Part shown: piece by piece, positions 1 to 5,268 of the stretch
Numbering within the stretch: the first letter of the stretch is position 1
How the letters are laid out: every line of letters starts with the position of its first letter
From: a bacterium
Lineage (GTDB): Bacteria > Patescibacteriota > Minisyncoccia > Phycocordibacterales > UBA2163
NCBI GenBank assembly: GCA_018648925.1
Contig: JABGQE010000016.1
Coordinates: 1 to 13,895, forward strand
Direction: 5' to 3'
Length of the DNA stretch: 13,895 nt
Notes under the pieces: model-generated
Seen by the model: only the letters and a program-made list of their open reading frames with translations
What the model was told of the DNA's origin: nothing
Databases searched by the model: none
Translations under genes and position numbers: made by a program

Positions 1-1
1 T

Positions 2-31
2 GAAGAAGAGGAAGATGATGAAAATTCTTAA
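2..31 (+). CDS. Possible acidic C-terminal tail of an upstream gene (partial)
   Basis: Frame 2 from the left edge reads nine codons, E-E-E-E-D-D-E-N-S, and then TAA at 29-31. Such a run of acidic residues is typical of the disordered tail of a protein, so this may be the 3' end of a gene that lies outside the window. If so, it overlaps the start of the next gene by 17 nt, which would couple the two. Only nine codons are visible, so the product cannot be named. It could also be chance, because the purine-rich run doubles as a ribosome binding site. Confidence 0.35.
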   Translation, partial: EEEEDDENS

Positions 32-374
32 TAAAGATTTGCATACTTATCTTAAGGTTGCTGGAATAATATTTCTTGCAGTACTAATATTTGGATATGC
101 ATCGTTCCAAGCGAAAACCATCATACTCGGTCCTGTGGTTGAGATACACTCCCCTCAAAATGGCGCATCTGTGGAAGAATCTCTCGTTGAAATAAAAGGT
201 CAAGTAAAAAATATTTCACACATAAGTGTAAATGGTAATCAGATCTTTACCGACAATAAAGGAGTGTTTAGCGAAAAATTGCTCCTATCTTATGGGTATA
301 ATATAATAACTATAAAGGTACAAGATAGATTTGATCGAGAAGTAGAGAAGAAATTAGAATTAATATATAAATAA
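15..374 (+). CDS. Small membrane-anchored protein with one Ig-like (glucodextranase-B-type) domain
   Basis: A 119-aa protein with a short charged N-terminus, one hydrophobic segment at about residues 13-32, and an extracytoplasmic beta-sandwich-like domain from about 39 to 118. That domain has the pattern I-x-S-P-x-N-G, then V-x-I-x-G, then a central V-N-G and a terminal Y-N-I-I-T-I-K-V-x-D. This is the signature of Ig-like/glucodextranase-B repeats that occur as single anchored domains in many small bacterial genomes. I infer an N-in, C-out topology, and a structural or adhesive role is only a guess. Two ATGs (15 and 18) are possible. A purine-rich GAAGAGGAAG lies directly upstream, which makes ATG 18 slightly better spaced. 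The frame is open to the window edge, so a longer N-terminus cannot be excluded. It ends 1 nt before recA, which implies co-transcription. Confidence 0.75.
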   Translation: MMKILNKDLHTYLKVAGIIFLAVLIFGYASFQAKTIILGPVVEIHSPQNGASVEESLVEIKGQVKNISHISVNGNQIFTDNKGVFSEKLLLSYGYNIITIKVQDRFDREVEKKLELIYK

Positions 375-375
375 T

Positions 376-1380
376 ATGGCAAAAGCAAAAGCAGCACCAA
401 AGGTAAAAGGTTCAAGCATTGACGACACAATCAAAGAAATAAAAACAAAGTTCGGCGATGAATCAATAATGAAATTAGGTGAAACACCTAAAGTAGATAT
501 AAATGCAATACCAACTGGCTCTATTGGCCTGGACTGGGCACTTGGTATAGGCGGACTCCCACGTGGAAGAATAGTAGAGATATTTGGACCAGAGTCTTCA
601 GGTAAGACAACGCTCGCGCTCCACGTGATAGCAGAAGCGCAGAAAAAAGGAGGTGTCTGTGCATTTATAGATGCAGAACACGCAATGGACCCAGTGTATG
701 CTAAAAAACTCGGTGTAAAAACAGAAGAACTTTTGCTTTCACAGCCTGACACAGGAGAGCAATCTCTTGAGATTACAGAATCACTTGTACGCTCTGGCAA
801 ACTTGCTGTAATTGTAATTGACTCTGTAGCAGCACTTACTCCTAGAGATGAAATAGAGGGAGACATGGGGGCACACCATGTAGGTAAGCAAGCACGACTT
901 ATGTCACAAGCTTTACGTAAGCTTACGGCAATCGTTGCTAAATCAAATACAGTTGTAATATTTATAAACCAAATACGAATGCAAATAGGTGTAATGTTTG
1001 GCAACCCAGAGACTACACCAGGAGGTAAAGCACTTAAGTTCTACACATCAGTACGAATAGACATAAGGAGGATTGCTCAGATTAAAAAGGGTGATGAAGT
1101 GATGGGAGGTAGGGTGCGTGTAAAGGTGGTAAAGAATAAAGTCGCAGCGCCTTTCAAAGTAAGTGAATTTGACCTTATGTACAACGAAGGTATCTCTCGT
1201 GAGGGCGAACTTCTCGCACTTGGTGAAAAGTACGACATAGTACAAAAGTCTGGCGCTTCGTATTCCTATGGGGAGCAGAAGCTAGGCCGCGGCTATGACG
1301 CCACAAGAGTCTACCTAAAAGAAAATAAAAAGATTGCAGACAGTATCCTCAAAGAAATCCGCAAAAAACTAACAGAATAA
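376..1380 (+). CDS. recA: Recombinase RecA
   Basis: A 334-aa RecA, close to the usual length of 330-355. RecA forms ATP-dependent filaments on single-stranded DNA, drives strand exchange, and in many bacteria stimulates LexA autocleavage. Visible landmarks are Walker A GPESSGKT (71-78), the catalytic glutamate region D-A-E-H-A-M-D-P (99-106), Walker B V-I-V-I-D-S (145-150), loop L1 E-G-D-M-G-A-H-H-V-G (161-170) and the MAW/L2 region V-M-F-G-N-P-E-T-T-P-G-G (206-217). The central core and the C-terminal domain are both present. The lysine/alanine-rich first 12 residues are an extension without strong conservation. The start follows the previous stop by 1 nt with no Shine-Dalgarno sequence, so translational coupling is likely. 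A strong hairpin follows at once. No LexA or SOS box was recognised here. Confidence 0.98.
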   Translation: MAKAKAAPKVKGSSIDDTIKEIKTKFGDESIMKLGETPKVDINAIPTGSIGLDWALGIGGLPRGRIVEIFGPESSGKTTLALHVIAEAQKKGGVCAFIDAEHAMDPVYAKKLGVKTEELLLSQPDTGEQSLEITESLVRSGKLAVIVIDSVAALTPRDEIEGDMGAHHVGKQARLMSQALRKLTAIVAKSNTVVIFINQIRMQIGVMFGNPETTPGGKALKFYTSVRIDIRRIAQIKKGDEVMGGRVRVKVVKNKVAAPFKVSEFDLMYNEGISREGELLALGEKYDIVQKSGASYSYGEQKLGRGYDATRVYLKENKKIADSILKEIRKKLTE

Positions 1381-1389
1381 TCTATTTAA

Positions 1390-1427
1390 AACAAAAAACT
1401 CTCCAATTGATTGGAGAGTTTTTTGTT
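1390..1427. terminator. Bidirectional intrinsic terminator between recA and the convergent small membrane protein gene
   Basis: A perfect 17-bp inverted repeat with a TTGA loop (1407-1410). The core is CTCTCCAA paired with TTGGAGAG, flanked by A6 on one side and T6 on the other. Read on either strand it gives a stem followed by a U run, so it can stop recA transcription rightward and the sigma-factor transcript leftward. Confidence 0.93.
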
Positions 1428-1446
1428 GAAATTAATATACTAGATT

Positions 1447-1791
1447 TTAATGAGTGCTTTGCATTGAGTCATGCTTTATCATATCCTCAAAGATATTCTT
1501 TATAGCATCGCGCATCACCCATGCAGCAAGTGCTACAACACCAAACACTATAAATTGCACAGCGAGGTCAGTGTTTAAAGCGGCGTTTGTCATAAAAGTA
1601 TACAATCCAGATAAATTATTAAAATCTGGCATATTGTTTGCGACTGCCTCTACGTGTACAAATACTTTTATACCGTAAAGAAGTGCCAACCCTGCATATA
1701 TTTTAAATGCTAACTTACTCAACACTTTACCGAGTACATACAACATATACACTCGTCTCATTATTCTTTTCTTAAGCTGTAAATGATTCAT
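1447..1791 (-). CDS. Small two-helix membrane protein downstream of an ECF sigma factor
   Basis: I do not recognise this 114-aa protein as a named family. It has a basic N-terminus (several K/R in residues 7-30), a probable membrane segment at about 26-48, a polar loop with N-N-M-P-D-F-N-N-L at 52-60, a second clear membrane helix at about 75-94, and a charged, histidine-containing tail. The two helices with a basic start predict both termini in the cytoplasm. The gene lies 37 nt behind the sigma-factor gene on the same strand and ahead of a terminator, so the two probably form one transcript. Membrane proteins in that place are often anti-sigma factors. However, the zinc anti-sigma motif (H-x3-C-x2-C) is absent and there are no cysteines, so this role is inferred from context only. 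No Shine-Dalgarno sequence is seen. Confidence 0.7.
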   Translation of the reverse strand: MNHLQLKKRIMRRVYMLYVLGKVLSKLAFKIYAGLALLYGIKVFVHVEAVANNMPDFNNLSGLYTFMTNAALNTDLAVQFIVFGVVALAAWVMRDAIKNIFEDMIKHDSMQSTH

Positions 1792-1828
1792 ATTAATAAA
1801 ATAAACTTATGTATCTTCTATAACCCAC

Positions 1829-2416
1829 CTAATTACCAATGGTTACATTTATCTTCTTAAACTCCTTTTTAGCTCTATGTACTCTTGTCTTTATAGCTCC
1901 TACAGATACGCCTTCCATCTTTGCTATCTCTTCTTGTGGTCTTCCTTCTATAAAATGGAGCTTAAGTACCCTACCTAAATGCTCCGGCATACGAGACAAA
2001 ACAGAGTCAATATAGTCTTCATTCTCCCCTTTCTCAAACTGCTGTGTCTTGGTGTCTGCCATTACTTCATACCACTCCGGATCAGGATTAAACACGGCAC
2101 CTCTGTGCTTCTTCATCTTTTGGTAACGCGTAAAAGAAGTATTAAGAAGTATCTTATACCCCCAAGACTTAAACGAAGCGCCTTCTTGCACTTGAAATTT
2201 TTCAGCATATCGATAAATCTTAGTGAAAGTCTCTTGAACTATATCCTCTGCATCTTCTTTATTGCCGAGCACAGACAGAGCTTTCCTCAAAAAAGCATCT
2301 TGATATCTATCAAGTAAGATACCAAAAAGGTATGGATGATTTATAGACTGTGACAATATCTCTTCATCGCTTTTATCCATATATAAATTTTCGTCTTTTT
2401 TATCGTCTAAAAACAT
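1829..2416 (-). CDS. ECF-type RNA polymerase sigma factor
   Basis: A 195-aa sigma-70 family protein of the extracytoplasmic-function class, which has only regions 2 and 4. Region 2 spans about 31-101 and includes the core-binding and -10-recognition helix D-A-E-D-I-V-Q-E-T-F-T-K-I-Y (55-68). Region 4 spans about 134-187, with a helix-turn-helix E-E-I-A-K-M-E-G-V-S-V-G-A-I-K-T-R-V-H-R (162-181) for the -35 element. Between them is a linker of about 30 residues with no extra domain. It should direct RNA polymerase to a small regulon, possibly including its own operon. The first ATG at 2416 coincides with the start expected from the promoter upstream. An internal Met at residue 13 is an alternative start. 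Neither has a Shine-Dalgarno sequence. Its partner gene follows after 37 nt. Which ECF group it belongs to cannot be told by eye. Confidence 0.92.
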   Translation of the reverse strand: MFLDDKKDENLYMDKSDEEILSQSINHPYLFGILLDRYQDAFLRKALSVLGNKEDAEDIVQETFTKIYRYAEKFQVQEGASFKSWGYKILLNTSFTRYQKMKKHRGAVFNPDPEWYEVMADTKTQQFEKGENEDYIDSVLSRMPEHLGRVLKLHFIEGRPQEEIAKMEGVSVGAIKTRVHRAKKEFKKINVTIGN

Positions 2417-2423
2417 TAAGTAT

Positions 2424-2452
2424 ACTGTACAACATACAACATACTTTGTCTA
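2424..2452 (-). promoter_or_regulatory. Candidate promoter of the sigma-factor gene, predicted leaderless
   Basis: On the minus strand TAGACA (2452-2447, 5/6 match to TTGACA) is separated by 17 nt from TACAGT (2429-2424, 4/6 match to TATAAT). Seven bases then lead to the ATG at 2416, so a start at the normal distance would fall on the A of ATG. An overlapping TATACT (2424-2419) would start inside the gene and would suit the internal Met at residue 13. If the sigma factor autoregulates, the true promoter may have a different consensus. Confidence 0.45.
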
Positions 2453-2510
2453 TATATTAAAAATCGACCTCTTTAATTTTTAGAACGTTTAGCAAAGACA
2501 AAAGTTACAA

Positions 2511-2539
2511 TAGACTTTCATAAAAAATTAGAATACAAT
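2511..2539 (+). promoter_or_regulatory. Candidate promoter of efp, nearly leaderless
   Basis: TAGACT (2511-2516, 4/6) and TACAAT (2534-2539, 5/6) are spaced by 17 nt. The efp ATG starts 10 bases after the -10 box, so the predicted transcript has a leader of only about 2-4 nt. No Shine-Dalgarno sequence is present. The whole divergent intergenic space (2417-2549, 133 nt) holds only this promoter and the opposing sigma-gene promoter. Confidence 0.55.
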
Positions 2540-2549
2540 AACTTTTATC

Positions 2550-3113
2550 ATGCTTGATTATAATGACATTACAAAAGGAAAGTTTATCGTACTAGACGGC
2601 GCACCATATGAAGTACTTTCTTCAAATATTCTAAGAAAACAACAACGCAAACCTGTAAACCAAGTAAAGCTTAAAAACCTTATGACAGGAAAGCACGCAG
2701 AGAAGTCCCTTCAGCAGTCAGACAGCGCACCAGAGGCTGATATAGAAACTCAAACTATAGTTTATATGTACAGCAATAAAGGAGAGTTTTGGTTTAGAGA
2801 TGTAGACGACAAAAGTAAACGTTTTAACTTAAATGAAGAAATCGTCGGTGAGCAAATGAAGTTCATAAAAGAAAACTCAGAGATAATAGCTCTTGTCTTT
2901 GATGAGAAAGTTATAAGTATCAAAATCCCTATCAAAGCAGAGCTTAAGGTGACAGAAGCACCACATGCAGTACGCGGTAATACAGCGCAAGGTGCCAACA
3001 AGCAAGTAACACTTGAAACCGGAGCTACCATAAACGCACCTATATTTATAAACGAAGGAGATATAGTACAAGTTAACACAGAGACGGAAGAATACGCAGG
3101 AAGAGTAAATTAA
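2550..3113 (+). CDS. efp: Elongation factor P
   Basis: A 187-aa EF-P, the normal length. EF-P binds between the ribosomal P and E sites and helps form peptide bonds at proline runs. The three beta-barrel domains are visible. The KOW-like domain I (about 1-63) has G-K-F-I-V-L-D-G-A-P-Y and V-K-L-K-N-L-M-T-G. Domain II (about 65-127) includes G-E-F-W-F. Domain III (about 129-187) contains G-N-T-A-Q-G-A-N-K and the conserved G-A-x-I-x-A-P-I-F-I-x-E-G-D-I-V-x-V-x-T. The tip loop of domain I, normally P-G-K-G or P-G-R-N, reads R29-K-Q-Q-R33-K34-P-V-N, so the usual modification site motif is missing although R33 and K34 lie near the tip. No EF-P modification gene (epmA, earP or a deoxyhypusine-type enzyme) is in the window. 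It is a single gene with its own promoter and terminator. Confidence 0.95.
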   Translation: MLDYNDITKGKFIVLDGAPYEVLSSNILRKQQRKPVNQVKLKNLMTGKHAEKSLQQSDSAPEADIETQTIVYMYSNKGEFWFRDVDDKSKRFNLNEEIVGEQMKFIKENSEIIALVFDEKVISIKIPIKAELKVTEAPHAVRGNTAQGANKQVTLETGATINAPIFINEGDIVQVNTETEEYAGRVN

Positions 3114-3147
3114 AAAAACCGCCTCGCTTTCGCGAGGCGGTTTTTTT
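3112..3147. terminator. Perfect bidirectional terminator between efp and rpsR
   Basis: A7-CCGCCTCGC (3112-3127), loop TTTC (3128-3131) and GCGAGGCGG-T7 (3132-3147) form a 16-bp perfect stem whose GC core is flanked by A and T runs. It works as an intrinsic terminator on both strands and separates the convergent efp and rpsF-ssb-rpsR transcripts. Its left arm touches the efp stop codon and its right arm ends 2 nt before the rpsR stop codon. Confidence 0.96.
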
Positions 3148-3149
3148 AA

Positions 3150-3350
3150 TTATTCCATAACAAACGGTAGAAGTGCCATAAATCTAGCTCTCTTAATAGC
3201 TGTAGCAAGCTTTCTCTGCTCACCTGCACTTGCTCCTGTATTCATACGCTGTGTAATTCTTCCATGAGTTTTCAGGAAAGTCTTAAGAAGCTCTACATCT
3301 TTGTAGTCTATATGCTTTATATTATTTTGTGTGAAAAAATTTTTATTCAT
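3150..3350 (-). CDS. rpsR: Small ribosomal subunit protein bS18
   Basis: A 66-aa S18, slightly shorter than the usual 70-90 residues. The diagnostic parts are I-D-Y-K-D-V-E-L-L-K-x-F (14-25), the G-R-I-T-x-R segment with T-G-A-S-A (38-42), and the C-terminal R-K-L-A-T-A-I-K-R-A-R-F-M-A-L-L-P-F. S18 pairs with S6 on the platform of the 30S subunit and contacts 16S rRNA. The N-terminus has no cysteines, so it is a zinc-free form. The gene starts 2 nt after the ssb stop with no Shine-Dalgarno sequence, so coupling is likely. It closes the rpsF-ssb-rpsR set, and a strong terminator follows where many bacteria carry rplI. Confidence 0.96.
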   Translation of the reverse strand: MNKNFFTQNNIKHIDYKDVELLKTFLKTHGRITQRMNTGASAGEQRKLATAIKRARFMALLPFVME

Positions 3351-3352
3351 AA

Positions 3353-3802
3353 TTAAAATGGTATATCTTCTGGTTTAATGTCTTCTTCTGGATATTCAAT
3401 ATCTGTAGCTGGTGCTTGCGACTGTGGTACATCTGCACCTCCTGTTGAAACTGTCGCACTTGGTGCGCCCGGCCCACCTGCTCTTGGGCCAAACTGTACA
3501 CGGTCTGCAACTATTTCTGTACGGTACTTCTTTACTCCGTCACTCTCCCAACTTCTTGTCTGCATCCTTCCTTCTACAAGCGCTGAGCTTCCCTTCTTCA
3601 GATACTGCGCTACAGTCTCTGCTTGTCTTCCAAAGACTACTATATTATGAAACTCTGGGCTTTCTTGCTTTCCTCCGTCTTTATCTTTCCATACACGGTT
3701 TGTTGCAATAGAAAAACTAGTCACTTGAGTACCTGAAGGAAGAGATTTCATTTCAGGGTCTCTTGTTAAATTTCCATATACTAATGCTTTGTTTAGATAC
3801 AT
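3353..3802 (-). CDS. ssb: Single-stranded DNA-binding protein
   Basis: A 149-aa SSB with an N-terminal OB fold (about 1-108) that starts N-K-A-L-V-Y-G-N-L-T-R-D-P-E and contains F-S-I-A-T-N-R-V-W and F-H-N-I-V-V-F-G-R-Q-A-E. A flexible Gly/Pro/Ala/Gln-rich linker covers about 109-135. An acidic tail ends in P-E-D-I-P-F, the conserved tip that docks RecO, primase, exonucleases and other SSB partners. Canonical SSBs form tetramers and coat ssDNA in replication and repair. RecO is also encoded in this window. The gene sits between rpsF and rpsR in the classical order. The 14-nt gap after rpsF contains a perfect TATAAT, so ssb probably has its own promoter in addition to read-through. Confidence 0.97.
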   Translation of the reverse strand: MYLNKALVYGNLTRDPEMKSLPSGTQVTSFSIATNRVWKDKDGGKQESPEFHNIVVFGRQAETVAQYLKKGSSALVEGRMQTRSWESDGVKKYRTEIVADRVQFGPRAGGPGAPSATVSTGGADVPQSQAPATDIEYPEEDIKPEDIPF

Positions 3803-3810
3803 ATAATTTT

Positions 3811-3839
3811 ATTATACTATTCAACTATCAATTCTTCAA
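3811..3839 (-). promoter_or_regulatory. Strong candidate promoter of ssb inside the 3' end of rpsF, predicted leaderless
   Basis: On the minus strand TTGAAG (3839-3834, 4/6) and a perfect TATAAT (3816-3811) are 17 nt apart. Eight bases follow before the ssb ATG at 3802, so transcription would begin on, or one base before, the start codon. The -35 box is inside rpsF codons and the -10 box begins right after the rpsF TAG. There is no Shine-Dalgarno sequence for ssb, in agreement with a leaderless start. Confidence 0.6.
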
Positions 3840-4359
3840 TTGTTTTATCTAACTCCTTTTCTGAAACCGGCTCTTTGTTTTCTTTGTCTTTAGTTTCAAC
3901 TTCTGGAGTTGTCTTAAGGGGTGCTTTTGGTTTTACGTTTCTACTAATTTCAGGTTTTGGAGATATAACACCTTTTGGTATAAGGGTTGATTCTTTAACT
4001 GTTTTTATAATCAAATATCGTAGGACTTCTTTATTTAAATCTAATCCTTCTTTTACATTTACAATACTGTCTGTCTTCATTTCAAACTTTACCCAACCGA
4101 AGTATGCATTATCAAACTTTTTAATTTTTCCTTCTATATTCTTTACTATAGTGTATGCAAGAGTAATGTTCTTTGGGAATTCTTCAGTTATAAAAGTACC
4201 TCCACTCTTCTCTATTAGAGATTTAATAGAATCTACCTCAGCTGAAAGCTTACCCTCCTCTACTGTAGGTACAATATGAAAACCGATCTCATATACTTGA
4301 GTTTCGGCTTCATCAGCGCTATCCTGCGCCACTTCTTCTTTTATAACGTCTTCTGCCAT
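3817..4359 (-). CDS. rpsF: Small ribosomal subunit protein bS6 with long C-terminal extension
   Basis: A 180-aa protein whose middle part is S6 and whose ends are unusually long, since ordinary S6 has about 95-130 residues. Residues 1-20 are acidic and low in complexity. The S6 ferredoxin-like fold covers about 21-120, with Y-E-I-G-F-H-I-V-P-T, I-K-S-L-I-E-K-S-G-G, L-A-Y-T-I and Y-F-G-W-V-K-F-E. The last 55-60 residues are rich in K, P and E and look disordered. S6 binds S18 on the 30S platform, and the S18 gene lies two genes downstream. Identification rests on the fold-like pattern plus the rpsF-ssb-rpsR order. The initiation site has no Shine-Dalgarno sequence but a possible -10 box lies close by. 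Confidence 0.9.
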   Translation of the reverse strand: MAEDVIKEEVAQDSADEAETQVYEIGFHIVPTVEEGKLSAEVDSIKSLIEKSGGTFITEEFPKNITLAYTIVKNIEGKIKKFDNAYFGWVKFEMKTDSIVNVKEGLDLNKEVLRYLIIKTVKESTLIPKGVISPKPEISRNVKPKAPLKTTPEVETKDKENKEPVSEKELDKTIEELIVE

Positions 4360-4368
4360 GTAGAAAGC

Positions 4369-4397
4369 ATATTAGCACACGTACTTTTATAAAGCAA
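4369..4397 (-). promoter_or_regulatory. Weak candidate promoter of rpsF
   Basis: TTGCTT (4397-4392) and TAATAT (4374-4369) are 17 nt apart on the minus strand, with 9 bases between the -10 box and the rpsF ATG at 4359. Both hexamers match the consensus only in part (3/6 and 4/6). The placement is what supports it: it falls in the 102-nt gap (4360-4461) that divides the rpsF group from tatD, and it again predicts almost no leader. Confidence 0.35.
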
Positions 4398-4419
4398 TAG
4401 AAACCGCCATTCTAAGCCC

Positions 4420-4433
4420 TGCTTTCAACAAAG
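4420..4433 (-). other. Short second hairpin behind tatD
   Basis: GCTTT-gttg-AAAGC on the minus strand forms a 5-bp stem just downstream of the large inverted repeat at the tatD stop. No U run follows. It may be a minor part of the tatD 3' end structure or may be chance. Confidence 0.25.
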
Positions 4434-4440
4434 CCAGCAC

Positions 4441-4474
4441 TTTGAACGGCTAAAGCATGCTTTAGCCGTTCAAA
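4441..4474. repeat. Perfect 34-bp inverted repeat spanning the tatD stop codon
   Basis: The two 17-nt arms are exactly complementary with no spacer. As RNA this would be a 15-bp stem closed by CATG. The right part encodes the last TatD residues (F-L-N-G) and its stop. On neither strand does a clear U run follow, so it is not a classical intrinsic terminator. It could act as a 3' stabiliser, a weak or factor-assisted terminator, or a protein-binding palindrome. It separates the upstream gene run from the rpsF group. Confidence 0.8.
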
Positions 4475-5268
4475 AACATCCTAAAAGCATTGTTTACAAG
4501 TATTTTTTGGGCTATTTCTATATCTTCACCCCTTAACTCTGCAATCCTTCCAACCACCTCTTTTACGTAGACTGGCTCACACCTACCCCCCCTATACGGC
4601 ACAGGAGCTACAAACGGGCAATCAGTCTCTGACATTAGGCTTTCAAGAGGAATTTGCTTTATTATCTCATCATAACTATCTGCAAAAGTTATTACCCCCG
4701 TAAAAGAAAGTGTAAACCCTATTGCGACAAACTGTTTTGCAATTTCCAGATTCCCTGCAAAAAAGTGTGAGTTGCCTCTTAACTTTTCTTTATACCTTTC
4801 TTTATACTCACTCAATATCTCAAGTCCGTCTTCATATGCGTCCATACTCTTGCCTGACGGTCTGAAGTGAAGCATAAGCGGCAAGTCATTCTCAATTGCA
4901 AACTCTATCTGTTTTATAAAATTATCTTTTTGTCTTTTTTTAGTTCCTCCTTCCTCGCCCTGTTTAATCCTAAAATAATCCAGTCCGCACTCACCTATTG
5001 CGACTACTTTCTTATTCTTCACCAGCTCTTTATAATCTTCAAGATTGAAATCTTCTTTTCTATTGTCATCTGGATGGAGCCCTATAGTCGCATAAATATT
5101 TTCATTCTTGTCCGCAAGCTCCACCACCTCTTTTGAAGTTTGAAGGTCAGTTCCCACAACAATAGCCCACACGCTTTGCTCGTGCATCCTTTTTACAACA
5201 TCTTCTCTGTCATCGTCAAACTTAGAAAAATTAATATGCGAATGTATATCAAAATATTTTGGTTTCAT
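4462..5268 (-). CDS. tatD: TatD family metal-dependent hydrolase (DNase)
   Basis: A 268-aa TIM-barrel amidohydrolase of the TatD family, the usual length. The family cleaves DNA with bound divalent metal ions, acts as a 3'-5' exonuclease in some species, and has been tied to repair and to RNA quality control. The metal ligands can be followed: H9 and H11 in D-I-H-S-H, E93 in I-G-E-C-G-L-D-Y, H134 in L-M-L-H-F-R, H168 in N-S-H-F-F, and D216 in S-E-T-D-C-P-F. The active site therefore looks complete. The P-Y-R-G-x-R-x-E-P-V-Y-V motif (224-235) is also typical. The start codon overlaps the metG stop as TAATG, and the metG-tatD pairing is common in bacteria. The 3' end runs into a perfect inverted repeat. 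Confidence 0.95.
   Translation of the reverse strand: MKPKYFDIHSHINFSKFDDDREDVVKRMHEQSVWAIVVGTDLQTSKEVVELADKNENIYATIGLHPDDNRKEDFNLEDYKELVKNKKVVAIGECGLDYFRIKQGEEGGTKKRQKDNFIKQIEFAIENDLPLMLHFRPSGKSMDAYEDGLEILSEYKERYKEKLRGNSHFFAGNLEIAKQFVAIGFTLSFTGVITFADSYDEIIKQIPLESLMSETDCPFVAPVPYRGGRCEPVYVKEVVGRIAELRGEDIEIAQKILVNNAFRMFLNG

Noticed and set aside
360..1004. A 214-codon open frame on the strand opposite recA
   Set aside because: It lies wholly inside a certain recA gene, its translation is rich in Ser/Ile/Pro with no domain pattern, and it has no start signal. It is a shadow frame.
1447..1791. Zinc-binding anti-sigma factor
   Set aside because: The protein has no cysteine and lacks the H-x3-C-x2-C motif, so only a positional argument remains.
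4360..4461. A small RNA or riboswitch between tatD and rpsF
   Set aside because: Only a short 5-bp hairpin and the palindrome are seen. There is no conserved riboswitch core, and a weak promoter explains the rest.
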